A DNA stretch of 35,165 bases from Bilamarchaeum sp050303335 (GCA_050303335.1 JBNLBN010000013.1:1-35165), one strand, 5' to 3'. Positions 23,422 through 32,396 are shown, counted from the stretch's first letter. Notes: a model not told the origin generated them from the sequence alone. Numbers and translations: made by a program.

Positions 23422-24813
23422 ATGAGCGATCTCAGCTTCAGCTACTCCAGGTACGAGGGCGGCGATGACATCAATTACGCGCACCTTACAAGAAAAGGAT
23501 TAGATGAAGATATAATTAAGACCATATCACGGCTCAAGAAGGAGCCTGAATGGATGGAAAAATTGCGGCTCCAGGCCTACGAGGTTTTCAGGAAGAAGAA
23601 AATGCCCGAATGGGGGGCAGACCTGAGCTCGATCGATTTTGACGACATACATTATTATGCCAGTCCGACCGATGAGAAAGTCGATGCATGGGATATGGTA
23701 CCCGATGACATAAAGAAGACTTTTGACCGCATAGGGATCCCGGAAGCGGAAAGGAAGTTCTTAGGTGGGGCAACCGCCCAGTATGATTCAGAAGTCGTAT
23801 ACCACAACCTCAAGAAGGAATGGGAGGAACAGGGCGTGATTTTTACGGACATGGATACCGGCCTTCGGGAACACCCGGAACTGGTACGCAAGTACTTCGG
23901 GACAATTGTTCCGACTACTGACAACAAGTTCGCTGCCCTGAACACTTCGGTATGGTCGGGGGGAAGCTTTGTATATGTACCGAAAAACGTGGAAGTAAAA
24001 ATTCCGCTCCAGGCATATTTCAGAATAAACACGCAGAATGCCGGCCAATTCGAGCGGACCTTAATAATCGCGGATGAAGGATCGAAGGTGCATTACATCG
24101 AAGGGTGCTCGGCGCCAGTCTATTCCTCAGGATCGCTACATTCAGCTGTTGTGGAACTTGTTGCAAAGAAGAATGCATACATAAGATACACTACAATCCA
24201 GAACTGGTCGAACAATGTATACAACCTCGTTACCAAACGAGCGCATGCATATGAGAATTCAACCGTAGAATGGGTTGATGGAAACATAGGATCCAGGGTG
24301 ACGATGAAATACCCGTGCATAATCCTCAAGGGCAGGAAGGCCAGGGGAGAGGTGCTTTCCGTCGCATTCGCCGGGAAGGGCCAGCAGCAGGATGCAGGCG
24401 CAAAGATAATTCACCAGGCATCTGATACGACATCAAGGATAATCTCGAAGAGCATATCCCAGGAAGGCGGAAGGAGCGCATACCGAGGCCTGCTCAAGGT
24501 CCTTGAAGGCGCGAAAAACTGCAAGGCTTTTGTCCAGTGCGACGCCTACATGCTCGATGAACTCTCAAGATCAGATACATATCCTACGATCCAGATTGAC
24601 GAGTCGACCACTACGCTCGGCCATGAGGCCAAGGTCGGAAAAATCGCGGATGACAAGCTCTTCTATCTGATGAGCAGGGGGCTTTCCGAAGAAGAGGCGA
24701 TGAAGATGATCGTCCTGGGATTCATAGAGTCATTTACTAAAGAGCTCCCGATGGAATATGCAGTGGAACTGAACAGGCTGATAGAGATACAGCTTGAGAA
24801 TGCGGTCGGTTAA
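23422..24813 (+). CDS. sufB: Fe-S cluster assembly scaffold SufB, 463 aa
   Basis: The protein spans the full SufB architecture: an N-terminal helical region, then the right-handed beta-helix core (about 150-400) with EVKIPLQAYFRIN, EGCSAP and KARGEVLSVAFAGKGQ, and the C-terminal helical segment FYLMSRGLSEEEAMKMIVLG shared with SufD. It forms the SufBC(D) complex in which clusters are built. It is divergent from sufC-sufS-sufU, with a shared operator. Its stop overlaps that of the convergent unknown gene in TTAA (24810-24813). Confidence 0.96.
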   Translation: MSDLSFSYSRYEGGDDINYAHLTRKGLDEDIIKTISRLKKEPEWMEKLRLQAYEVFRKKKMPEWGADLSSIDFDDIHYYASPTDEKVDAWDMVPDDIKKTFDRIGIPEAERKFLGGATAQYDSEVVYHNLKKEWEEQGVIFTDMDTGLREHPELVRKYFGTIVPTTDNKFAALNTSVWSGGSFVYVPKNVEVKIPLQAYFRINTQNAGQFERTLIIADEGSKVHYIEGCSAPVYSSGSLHSAVVELVAKKNAYIRYTTIQNWSNNVYNLVTKRAHAYENSTVEWVDGNIGSRVTMKYPCIILKGRKARGEVLSVAFAGKGQQQDAGAKIIHQASDTTSRIISKSISQEGGRSAYRGLLKVLEGAKNCKAFVQCDAYMLDELSRSDTYPTIQIDESTTTLGHEAKVGKIADDKLFYLMSRGLSEEEAMKMIVLGFIESFTKELPMEYAVELNRLIEIQLENAVG

Positions 24814-25535
24814 TTCTCCTTTACAATCCTTGCGATTGCGCCTTTGCAGTTTATCTCATGCGAACCCGGGATTTTTTCGCTCGTGCAGTATATCCTGTAA
24901 GCATCCTCGCTCTTTCCGTGTATTATGGTCCTGTAAGGCCGGTCGTTTTCATCAAAGAACTCGATTGTCACGAATTTTACCCCGCATGCGAACTCGCCGC
25001 AATCAATAGTATCAGATTCCGATCGAAGCAGCTTGCCCCGAAGATCAATAGCATTACGGAATGAGAAGCTCCTTGAACTGGGCTGCTCCTGCCTCTCTGC
25101 AAGAAGAGACAGTTTGTCAAGACTTTCCTGGCTAAGCACACTGAGATACATTTTCTTCCCGTCCTTTTCCAGTATGACTCTTTTCTTGAAATCGACATCC
25201 ATAAGCCCAGGTATCCTGTCATGCATCGTTTCCGGGGACACAGTCGTCATTGCGAAATACGTGTTTCTGGTCCTCAGGAGTATGAATTTCATTCCATCAA
25301 CATTCAGGATGTTTGTTCCCCTCATCCTTCGGATGAAACCCGCGAAATTGAAGTTGACGCCGTCATCCACTTCGACGCGGAAGCCTGAGAGTCTTTCCCT
25401 TATGGCCTCGAGATTCCTTGTGGAAAATTCATTTATCCTGTCCGGTTGGACATCCGGCAGCACTATTCCTACCGTTGCTTCAGATGTGTCGCTCCTAAAT
25501 TGCGGCCTGGGACTTCCTTTTCTAAAAACAGCCAT
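24810..25535 (-). CDS. Hypothetical protein inserted between sufB and sufD, 241 aa
   Basis: No family is recognised. The protein is soluble, with strand-rich segments (for example MKFILLRTRNTYFAMTTVSP around 80-100, and KFVTIEFFDENDRPYRTIIH near 185-205) and a few cysteines. It is transcribed against the suf genes, so co-function with SUF is only suggested by position. A TATA-like cttttataat at 25558-25567 lies about 28 bases before the ATG. Confidence 0.65.
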   Translation of the reverse strand: MAVFRKGSPRPQFRSDTSEATVGIVLPDVQPDRINEFSTRNLEAIRERLSGFRVEVDDGVNFNFAGFIRRMRGTNILNVDGMKFILLRTRNTYFAMTTVSPETMHDRIPGLMDVDFKKRVILEKDGKKMYLSVLSQESLDKLSLLAERQEQPSSRSFSFRNAIDLRGKLLRSESDTIDCGEFACGVKFVTIEFFDENDRPYRTIIHGKSEDAYRIYCTSEKIPGSHEINCKGAIARIVKEN

Positions 25536-25609
25536 AACTATTTTTTATAACATATGGATTATAAAAGAATCTGGAAAACCCTTAAATAGGGATTTTTCGA
25601 ATTAAATAC

Positions 25610-26302
25610 ATGGAAATAACCGAACCCGGCAGATACACTATTGATGACGGAACTGTTGAAGAGATCATAATCCGATCCGGGGAATCCGGGAAAATCGAGA
25701 TTGATATCGGCCATGACTGCAGCATCAACATTGTTTCCATTTACGACAAGCCGATCGAGATCGATATCACGAACAATGTCGGGAAAAATTCCAGGATACA
25801 TACAAACAGCCTCTGGATATCCGGGTGCAGGGGAAAGATCACTAACAACCTTATTGGAGATCATTCCGAGGCATATGACCTGAACATCTTCATCAACAAA
25901 TCAGGGAATCTGGAACTTGACACAAAGCTCCGCCACACTGGCGTGAATACGAAGGGTGACATACTTGTCAAGGGAATAGTCATGAAAGGCTCCAGGGCCA
26001 CCATGAACGGCATGATAAAGATTGATAAAAGCGGAAAAGGCGCGGAATCAATCCTCAAGGAATATGTGCTTCTCCTCGATAATGACGCGCACGCGATTGC
26101 AAAGCCCGACCTTGAGATCGAAAACAACGATGTTGTCTCAACCCATTCCGCATCAGTTTCCCAGATCGATGAGGAAAAGATATTCTACATGTGTTCCAGA
26201 GGGCTTTCAAGGGAGGATGCCAAGCGCCTCATTGTCGAAGGATTCCTGCTTGCCCCTCAAAACTCGAAGTATTTTGAAAAGGAGATACTTTCAGTCATAT
26301 GA
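25610..26302 (+). CDS. sufD: SufD-like Fe-S assembly protein, short form, 230 aa
   Basis: The beta-helix core and C-terminal helical module of the SufB/SufD family are present: DLNIFINKSGNLELDTKLRH, then DVVSTHSASVSQIDEEKIFY and MCSRGLSREDAKRLIVEGF. It lacks the long N-terminal region of bacterial SufD and of the SufB here, giving about half the usual length, as in many archaeal SufD-like proteins. The His in the STHSAS segment matches the conserved SufD His. A TATA-like ccttaaatag lies about 25 bases before the ATG. It is separated from sufB by one opposite-strand gene. Confidence 0.9.
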   Translation: MEITEPGRYTIDDGTVEEIIIRSGESGKIEIDIGHDCSINIVSIYDKPIEIDITNNVGKNSRIHTNSLWISGCRGKITNNLIGDHSEAYDLNIFINKSGNLELDTKLRHTGVNTKGDILVKGIVMKGSRATMNGMIKIDKSGKGAESILKEYVLLLDNDAHAIAKPDLEIENNDVVSTHSASVSQIDEEKIFYMCSRGLSREDAKRLIVEGFLLAPQNSKYFEKEILSVI

Positions 26303-26404
26303 CCCTACCTCTATAAGCATAAGGAAGAAGAGTATGAACAAGGTCATCCGGCACCAGGATGCATTTAGCGGAAAATTGGAGCAGGAAGAGATATCCGCAT
26401 GGAA

Positions 26405-28528
26405 CTATTGTTTTTTTCCTGTTTTTATGTGTTCGCCGAGCACTGTCGAGAGCATCTGGAGCGTAAACGGCTTTGCAAGAGATCCTTTGAACCCCATTTC
26501 TCGGCAGGCTTCATTGCTCATCATCCCTAGATGTCCGCTTGCGATTATCGCATTTGCATCAGGATCAATCTTCAGAAGTTCCCTTATTGCTACTTCGCCA
26601 TCCATTCCGCCTTGGATCGTCATATCCAGGATCACAAGGTGGTATTTATCCCCTGATTCCATTGAGTTCCTGTACATCTCAAGCATATCATCTCCATTCG
26701 GAGTCATTGTCACAGTGTATCCGAGCTTTGAGGCCAGGCGATCTGCAATCTTCCTGACGGGATCCTCGTCTTCCATCCACAGGATCCTCCCCTGACCCTT
26801 TTTTGAGACCACCACTGCCTCCTCTTCAAGTCTCTTGTCTGTTGCCGGAAGATATATGTGGAATGTGGCTCCCTCACCAAAAACGGATTCCGCCTTGATG
26901 TGCCCGCCGAATTTCTTTACCGTGTTATATGCTGATCCCAGTCCAAGACCGCTTCCGCCTGCAGCTTTTTTTGTAGTGAAATAGTACTCGAAAACGCGTG
27001 GAAGAACGTCGGGCGATATTCCGGGGCCGCTATCGGATATGGAGACCCTGACGAAACGGCTTCCGGGCCTTGCACTTATCGGCTTGTTATGCGCAGTAAA
27101 GCGGACGTTTTTTGCCTCTATGTGGATATCTCCGCGTTCGCTCATGGCCTGCCTTGCATTGACAAGGACATTCTGGAATACGTGCTGCTCAAGCTGCCCC
27201 CGGTCTGCTTCGACAAGCCAGAGCCCTTCCTCGCTGCTGATCTGGTAATTTATGTTTGATCCCTTCAGAGTCCACCGTGCTATCTCATCAAGCAGCTGGG
27301 AAAGATCAATCACATCAAGCTTTCCGGAATCCGCATCGCTTCTTGAAAATGACTGCAGCTGTTTCGTCAGGTTGGTCGCCCTCATCCCGAGGGCGATTGC
27401 AGTCTCGAAATTTTCCATTGCTGATGCCGGATCATCTGCCATAGACATTTTTCCAAGCGTTATGCTTCCCACCATCCCGGTCAGGAGATTGTTGAAATCA
27501 TGTGCTATGCCTGCAGCAAGAGTCGAGACCGCCTCGATCCTTGCAGCAGTATCGGCCTGCTTCTGCTGCTCAATTTCCTTTTCAATAGTCCTTGCCCTTT
27601 CGAATTCCTGCGAAATCATTTCTGAAAAAGTGAAGAGTACCGGTTCGTATGTTCGAAGGTCCCTTTTCTTTTCCATGTAGACAAATGTTATGAAGCCGTC
27701 AAGGTCTCCTTTTCCGGTATTGATAGGAAGTATCACTGCTGATTCTACGCCCGCCCTCCTGCACAGTTCCCTTTCGGTCGGCGGAAGGTCGTCCTTGTCC
27801 TCTATAAGGAAGGACCTGCCCGAAGCTATTTGCTCGAGTGCTTCCATGAATTCAAGTCTGATGCCTTTTGCCACATCAACTGTGGACAATATGCCTTCGT
27901 CCCTCCACTCGAAATCCTTTCTTATCGTACCTGTTCCTTCCTCAAACGTGAAAATGGATACCCTTGCAGCCCCGACTTCCCGGCCCATTATGCCAAGTAT
28001 TTCAATGTAGTCGACCTCGCCATGTGATATGAGTTTTCCTGCAACCTTGCGCAGGGTCGATTCCAGCGAAACGTGAAGATTAAGCTCGTTCTCAATCCTT
28101 TTCCTGACAGTTATATCCCTTGTCACCCCCACTATGCCGCAAGGCTGTCCTGAATCGTCCCTTGCATAAGCTGCGCTCAGTTCCACCATCACTTCGGACC
28201 CGTCCTTGCGGATGTGGGTCATTTCAATATTCACAGGCACTGTCTTTTTTCCTGTCTTTTCAAAATCCAGCGACTCAAGGAAAAGTTCTGTTGCTGCATC
28301 TAAGGATTCCGGCGCAACATAGCGCTCAAGGCCGAACCGCTTCATCTCACGAGGTTCGTAACCATAGAGCTCCTTGCAGGAGGGGCTGATCTGTATGATC
28401 CGTAAGGATAGGTCTGCCGTCCATGTAACATCATTTACATGGCTATGGAAAAAATCCGGATCCAAAAGTGGTTCTGTCTTCGGCTTCCTTGGAAACACTG
28501 GACGGTGACCCTTTTTTCCCCACCTCAT
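26405..28528 (-). CDS. Hybrid sensor histidine kinase (PAS-GAF-HisKA-HATPase-REC), 707 aa
   Basis: Domain order: PAS with PAC (about 30-145), GAF (about 155-310), a short coiled coil, the dimerisation domain with His343 in LAAGIAHDFNNLLTGM, HATPase (about 440-560; NVLVNARQAM, DSGPGISP, GGSGLGLG), and a receiver domain (about 580-700) with phosphoacceptor Asp635 and Lys686. There is no membrane segment, so it senses a cytosolic cue through PAS or GAF. The phosphate probably passes from His343 to its own receiver; no separate output regulator is adjacent. The architecture is bacterial in style and may have been transferred. Spacer 26303-26404 holds no gene I can support. Confidence 0.94.
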   Translation of the reverse strand: MRWGKKGHRPVFPRKPKTEPLLDPDFFHSHVNDVTWTADLSLRIIQISPSCKELYGYEPREMKRFGLERYVAPESLDAATELFLESLDFEKTGKKTVPVNIEMTHIRKDGSEVMVELSAAYARDDSGQPCGIVGVTRDITVRKRIENELNLHVSLESTLRKVAGKLISHGEVDYIEILGIMGREVGAARVSIFTFEEGTGTIRKDFEWRDEGILSTVDVAKGIRLEFMEALEQIASGRSFLIEDKDDLPPTERELCRRAGVESAVILPINTGKGDLDGFITFVYMEKKRDLRTYEPVLFTFSEMISQEFERARTIEKEIEQQKQADTAARIEAVSTLAAGIAHDFNNLLTGMVGSITLGKMSMADDPASAMENFETAIALGMRATNLTKQLQSFSRSDADSGKLDVIDLSQLLDEIARWTLKGSNINYQISSEEGLWLVEADRGQLEQHVFQNVLVNARQAMSERGDIHIEAKNVRFTAHNKPISARPGSRFVRVSISDSGPGISPDVLPRVFEYYFTTKKAAGGSGLGLGSAYNTVKKFGGHIKAESVFGEGATFHIYLPATDKRLEEEAVVVSKKGQGRILWMEDEDPVRKIADRLASKLGYTVTMTPNGDDMLEMYRNSMESGDKYHLVILDMTIQGGMDGEVAIRELLKIDPDANAIIASGHLGMMSNEACREMGFKGSLAKPFTLQMLSTVLGEHIKTGKKQ

Positions 28529-28558
28529 GAAACAAATTTGATTAAAAACCTATTAAAA

Positions 28559-29044
28559 TCAGTGTGCTTGCAGAGATCGGTCTACAACCAGCATGGCAGC
28601 AGGACTTTCAGCCATTTTTACCTTTTCTAAAAGCCCCAGAGTTACAGCCTCTTCTTCTACCTGTTCATTTATGAACCATTGGAGAAAGGAAATTGTCGCA
28701 TTGTCTTTTTCCTTTCTTGCAAGATCAATAAGTTCATCAAACATCCCCGTCACCTTGAGCTCGTGGTTATATGCATCAGCGATTGCTTCGGATGGATCCT
28801 TCCAGTCTGATTTTGGCTCGGCTATTGCTTCCAGCCTTACTCGGCCGCCCCTCTGATGCACATACTCGTAGATCTTTTCCCCGTGTGTCAGTTCTTCCTT
28901 TGCATGTTTTTTCAGCCATGCAGAAAATCCTTTCAGATTCTTGCTCTCAAAATACCCTGCCATGGAATAGTAAAGATAAGCTGCATAGAACTCCTTTGAA
29001 ACCTGCTTCCCCAATGCTTCTGCTAATTCCTGTTTAATTTTCAT
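28559..29044 (-). CDS. Ferritin (FtnA type), 161 aa
   Basis: A four-helix non-haem ferritin that oxidises and stores iron in a 24-mer shell. The ferroxidase ligands are in place: Glu18 (SKEFYAAYLYY), Glu51 and His54 (EELTHGEK), Glu95 (NHELK), and NEQVEEE (127-131). Starts at 29050 and 29059 are also in frame; 29044 gives the normal N-terminus (MKIKQELAEALGKQVS), with a TATA-like ttattaaag about 25 bases upstream. That promoter lies in the last codons of the CAP-domain gene. Confidence 0.95.
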   Translation of the reverse strand: MKIKQELAEALGKQVSKEFYAAYLYYSMAGYFESKNLKGFSAWLKKHAKEELTHGEKIYEYVHQRGGRVRLEAIAEPKSDWKDPSEAIADAYNHELKVTGMFDELIDLARKEKDNATISFLQWFINEQVEEEAVTLGLLEKVKMAESPAAMLVVDRSLQAH

Positions 29045-29059
29045 GGACATAAATAACAA

Positions 29060-29917
29060 TTATTCTTTAATAACGCACGTTGTGCCGAGGCAGGTTGCCG
29101 GCTGGTAGCAATAGAGCGTGTTGTTCTGCGGACAGCATGGACCAAGATGATAGCCGCAGTCTATTTTTTCAATGAAGACCTGGACCACTATGTAGAAATC
29201 ATTAACCTTTGATATGCCTATTCCGCTGTGGCTGTATCCGGGCATGAGGATGTTCTTCCTGTGCAGCTCGCTGTTCATCCAGCCGACCACTATGGATTTC
29301 TCTATCGACTGGTTGTCGGCATAATGGAATGTCCAGTCCACCCTTTGCATATTTTCCGCTTCCTCAAGGCGCTTCATGAGTTCATCCTCGACGCCATCGC
29401 CCTCAGGCTGGGCCGGCATGGTGCAGTTTACCTCATCCACGTCATTGGTCCTTCTTGAATCCCAGGAAGATACAAGGAATATGTTTTCTCCTGATTGCAG
29501 AAAATCATATATTCCGCGGTTTTCGAGCCGGTCGTCATGGTAGAGGCCGAAATCAAACCCCTCATGGTGCACAAGCGGGATGGGGCATAGCAGGTCCTTC
29601 TGCGTCAGATCCTCATTCTCCTTCGCAAGATTTTCGCTGTGCTCCCTTGCCACTGATGCAATCTTTTCATCCCAGACAAGTTCCTGCAGGCCCTCCTTTT
29701 GCCTCTCCATGTTCACCAGGCTGAATATCCTGGTCTCCATGTTATCCTCTATCGGCGGAGGTTCAGGTTCAGGTACGACCTCTCTTGCCGGCGGAGTGTA
29801 ATTGTAGCTGGGCCTGTTTACGGTCTTGACCGATTCGCTGGAGAAATCTATTATATATACTGTTGCCAGCAGGAACAGCAGTGTGATTGCGATGATGTTG
29901 ATTGTCCGGGAGATCAT
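29060..29917 (-). CDS. Secreted or membrane-anchored CAP (SCP/PR-1) domain protein, 285 aa
   Basis: An N-terminal membrane segment (about 7-25) is followed by a Pro-rich linker and a CAP domain (about 60-255). Landmarks are VNMERQKEGLQELVWDEKIA, EHSENLAKEN, SGENIFLVSS, and HRKNILMPGYSHSGIGI, which holds the second conserved His. The C-terminal 40 residues carry seven or more Cys in a CCPQN-like pattern and probably form disulfides. CAP proteins act outside the cell as lipid- or protein-binding or protease-like factors; the ligand is unknown. Confidence 0.9.
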   Translation of the reverse strand: MISRTINIIAITLLFLLATVYIIDFSSESVKTVNRPSYNYTPPAREVVPEPEPPPIEDNMETRIFSLVNMERQKEGLQELVWDEKIASVAREHSENLAKENEDLTQKDLLCPIPLVHHEGFDFGLYHDDRLENRGIYDFLQSGENIFLVSSWDSRRTNDVDEVNCTMPAQPEGDGVEDELMKRLEEAENMQRVDWTFHYADNQSIEKSIVVGWMNSELHRKNILMPGYSHSGIGISKVNDFYIVVQVFIEKIDCGYHLGPCCPQNNTLYCYQPATCLGTTCVIKE

Positions 29918-29933
29918 TGTATGAGAATCCAGC

Positions 29934-31562
29934 CTAATAATTAAAAATTCCCCTAATCAGTTCATCATAGGACCTCCTGAGGAGTTCCCTGTATTTTGGA
30001 TAGTCGATCTCCTGCGCAACGGCAATGGGCCGCGGCCCCCTGCTTGTGTAGACGAACGTGACAGACCCGCTTTTTTCCTGGAACCTGGAGGCAACTACAT
30101 GAGGAGGATTGGAGTGGTAAATCTCCCGCCTTATCCTTTTGGTGATCGCAAAATCCTCCATGGGATTCTGTTCTATCATTTCCATTTCTGACCTGAATAT
30201 GGCAGCATGGTTCCTGAGATCAAGGATCACCCTTTCCTGGAACCTCTTTATGAAACGGGGGGCATCGGAATGCCGCATGGATATTCCCCTTGCTTCAATG
30301 CCGCTTCCTGTGATGCCGTAGTACTTGTTCGCTATGCCGGATCCGTTTTCCGCCTCCGGAAATGCGATGTAGTCGAATATGCAGTCAAGTTCAAGCACGA
30401 TCCCGATCCTCCGGCTCACGTCTTCAGCAAATGATACGAAATCCCCCTGCCCGCAGACAAATACGCTGTCCACTATGCCGTAGATGACATCCAGGCCGAA
30501 TGATTCTGCAATATGCTTTGTCTCCTCCATTATCATCCGCCCCCTCATAACCACTTCCTCCTTGCATTCTACATTGGAGAATATGAAATTCTTGAAGCCC
30601 AGATAGCCGAAGCAGGTTACGAGGATGTTCTTCAGGGCGCGCTGCCGGATGCTGAATATCCTCTTTTTCCGCGGGTCATTCTCCGTATTCATCATCTTTT
30701 TCAGATGAAGCCTCGTTTCAAGCACCTCCCTTATACCTTCCGGCACTATGTTGCGGCCCTCGGGACTTATCCCGTATTTCACTATTATGCTTGGGTACAG
30801 GCTCGCAAAATCGCATTTCGCGACGTTGTAATATATGCCAGGCCTTGGATAGAATATCGTCCCGCCCCTGTCAACCCGTTCAAGCTCGCGCAGAGTCTTC
30901 GGCTTTTCAAGGAACAGCTTCTTGTCCGGCATTATAGCATTGGAATTCCAGGCAGAGCGCGTGTGGAGGAAATTGTTCAGCGCTCCTGGAGTGAGGCGCA
31001 GGACATCGTCCGCCTTTGCGCCGGTTATCCTCGAGAGCTCCATTACCTTCATCAGTTTCTCGGAAGGACTTTCAGATTCCTCATGGTAGATGTCCTGGTA
31101 TCTTTCAATCTGCAGGTAGATGGGTTCATCATATCGTTTTCCGAATGTCCCGAGAATCACATCCGCATCGCGGTCATTGCCGCCTGAATATACGACATCC
31201 TCCATCTGCCCGGCAAAAAAGCGCAGCTTCCGATCGTGCATATACTTGAGGTAGTGCGGGATTCCTGTTTCCGCGAATTCCGCATCGAGCACCCGCAAAT
31301 CCTTTACAAGCTGCTCGAACTGCCAGTAGTTGCATGATACCCTTATGGCATCAAGAGGATCCGGCCCGTAATATTTTTCTTCTATTACTGCGGAAATCAC
31401 GTACGGGTGGCCGGAGATAACGTTGCAGTGGTATTGCGGATCAGACGAGACCACGTAAAAATAGGGCGTATAACTGTCAGTTACTATCTCCCGCACGCCA
31501 TCCTTCCGGTAGACCAGGTGCACGAGCCCGTTCCTGAAGAATATGTTGGTCAGCAAACCCAT
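29934..31562 (-). CDS. PolB2-type family B DNA polymerase with reduced exonuclease domain, 542 aa
   Basis: Polymerase motifs, numbered from an in-frame GTG at 31568: motif A CDFASLYPSI with Asp253; motif B QRALKNILVTCFGYLGF (309-325), where the usual Asn-Ser is Val-Thr; motif C YGIVDS (363-368), where the first Asp of DTD is Ile but Asp367 remains. A thumb-like C-terminus (ITKRIRREIYHSNPPHVVAS) follows. No DxE exonuclease motif is present, and the space between the N-terminal domain and palm is far too short for a proofreading domain. This fits the archaeal PolB2 group, described as partly inactivated. Translation can start at GTG 31568 or ATG 31562, overlapping the upstream ATPase gene. It is last in a three-gene operon. 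Confidence 0.85.
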   Translation of the reverse strand: MGLLTNIFFRNGLVHLVYRKDGVREIVTDSYTPYFYVVSSDPQYHCNVISGHPYVISAVIEEKYYGPDPLDAIRVSCNYWQFEQLVKDLRVLDAEFAETGIPHYLKYMHDRKLRFFAGQMEDVVYSGGNDRDADVILGTFGKRYDEPIYLQIERYQDIYHEESESPSEKLMKVMELSRITGAKADDVLRLTPGALNNFLHTRSAWNSNAIMPDKKLFLEKPKTLRELERVDRGGTIFYPRPGIYYNVAKCDFASLYPSIIVKYGISPEGRNIVPEGIREVLETRLHLKKMMNTENDPRKKRIFSIRQRALKNILVTCFGYLGFKNFIFSNVECKEEVVMRGRMIMEETKHIAESFGLDVIYGIVDSVFVCGQGDFVSFAEDVSRRIGIVLELDCIFDYIAFPEAENGSGIANKYYGITGSGIEARGISMRHSDAPRFIKRFQERVILDLRNHAAIFRSEMEMIEQNPMEDFAITKRIRREIYHSNPPHVVASRFQEKSGSVTFVYTSRGPRPIAVAQEIDYPKYRELLRRSYDELIRGIFNY

Positions 31563-32185
31563 CGCCACAGCCGCTGCTGTTCATTGAGATCAGCCCTCAC
31601 TTCCCCGAGCACAGGATGCTTGAGCGCACTGACGGCGCCATTTTCTATCTCAAGTATTATCGATGCCACCTGCTCGGCGTAGGGATGGGATATCCTGCTG
31701 TAATCTAGGATTATTCCGGGGCATTCGTTCCTTATGCAAAGCTGCACGAACTTCCCGATCGAATAGACCATCGCCCTGCTGTTCTTCCCCTCGCAGTAGA
31801 GCTCGCTCAGCGAATCCAGGATTATGAAGTCTGCATCCACCTCAATCTCCCAGTTACCGCCGATCTCGTTCCCGTCCCTCGAGAAAGTCCTCCTGAAATA
31901 GACGCTTTCAAAAAGGGCATCCGGATCAACGCCGCACTGCTTTGCAAGCCCTGCAAGGTAATCATGGTCGATGGTCCAGTACCTTTTGTGATAGTCGACC
32001 CAGTGGAGATAGAGAGATTTTTTCCCTGGCTTGTAATTCCTTGCAAGAATGTTGAGCGCCATCCTTGAGAGAAACGGAACATCGAGCGAGCGGATCAGTA
32101 TGATGCCGCATCCGATGTCTATCATGTCATCAAGATTCCGGAATCCCGTCTTCAGGCCATTCCTTCTCGCCTCCAGCCCGTTCAT
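31550..32185 (-). CDS. RecA/RadA-like ATPase without a P-loop (RadC-type PolB2 partner), 211 aa
   Basis: The start GLKTGFRNLDDMIDIGCGIIL copies the RadA/KaiC entry motif (GLxxGxxxLDxLLGGGI), and ADFIILDSLSEL (118-129) is a good Walker B. Where Walker A (GxxxxGKT) should follow, the loop IRSLDVPFLSRMAL (31-44) has no GKT/S, so ATP binding is probably lost. This degenerate RecA-fold protein next to PolB2 matches the archaeal RadC-like partner known from such operons. It overlaps both neighbours: 56 bases with the small upstream gene and 13-19 with the polymerase. Confidence 0.8.
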   Translation of the reverse strand: MNGLEARRNGLKTGFRNLDDMIDIGCGIILIRSLDVPFLSRMALNILARNYKPGKKSLYLHWVDYHKRYWTIDHDYLAGLAKQCGVDPDALFESVYFRRTFSRDGNEIGGNWEIEVDADFIILDSLSELYCEGKNSRAMVYSIGKFVQLCIRNECPGIILDYSRISHPYAEQVASIILEIENGAVSALKHPVLGEVRADLNEQQRLWRWVC

Positions 32186-32396
32186 CAGCCATCACCTTTA
32201 TTATCATCGCAAGAAGTATCGCAACCCCTATGTCAGCCTCATGGCTTGCATCGATCGCCCCTCTCCTGTTCCTTGCGGCCGCAGCCAGTTCCCGGAAGAT
32301 TTCCTGCTCCCTTCTTCCAAGATGCCTTGAGAAATTCTCCCATTTGCGGAGCTTGAGATCCACCCTGTAAGTTGTGGACGGTATGTTCCTACCCAT
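32130..32396 (-). CDS. Small helical protein, first structural gene of the PolB2 operon, 88 aa
   Basis: No family is firmly recognised. The protein is helical and basic, with LGRREQEIFRELAAAARNRRG followed by ADIGVAILLAMIIKVMADE, which could be a helix-turn-helix-like module. In other archaea the PolB2/RadC-like unit often includes a small DNA-binding protein, so this fits by position. The ATG at 32396 follows an AGGTGG with 8 bases between. Its 3' end overlaps the RecA-like gene by 56 bases; the overlap is needed because the ATPase entry motif begins there. Confidence 0.6.
   Translation of the reverse strand: MGRNIPSTTYRVDLKLRKWENFSRHLGRREQEIFRELAAAARNRRGAIDASHEADIGVAILLAMIIKVMADERAGGEKEWPEDGIPES

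Noticed and set aside
26022..26795. Open frame across the sufD end and the histidine kinase receiver
   Set aside because: It overlaps two certain genes out of frame. A possible short gene starting at ATG 26334 also runs straight into antisense kinase sequence.
30513..31187. Open frame of 224 codons antisense to the polymerase
   Set aside because: Product is compositionally odd and lies entirely within the polymerase gene.
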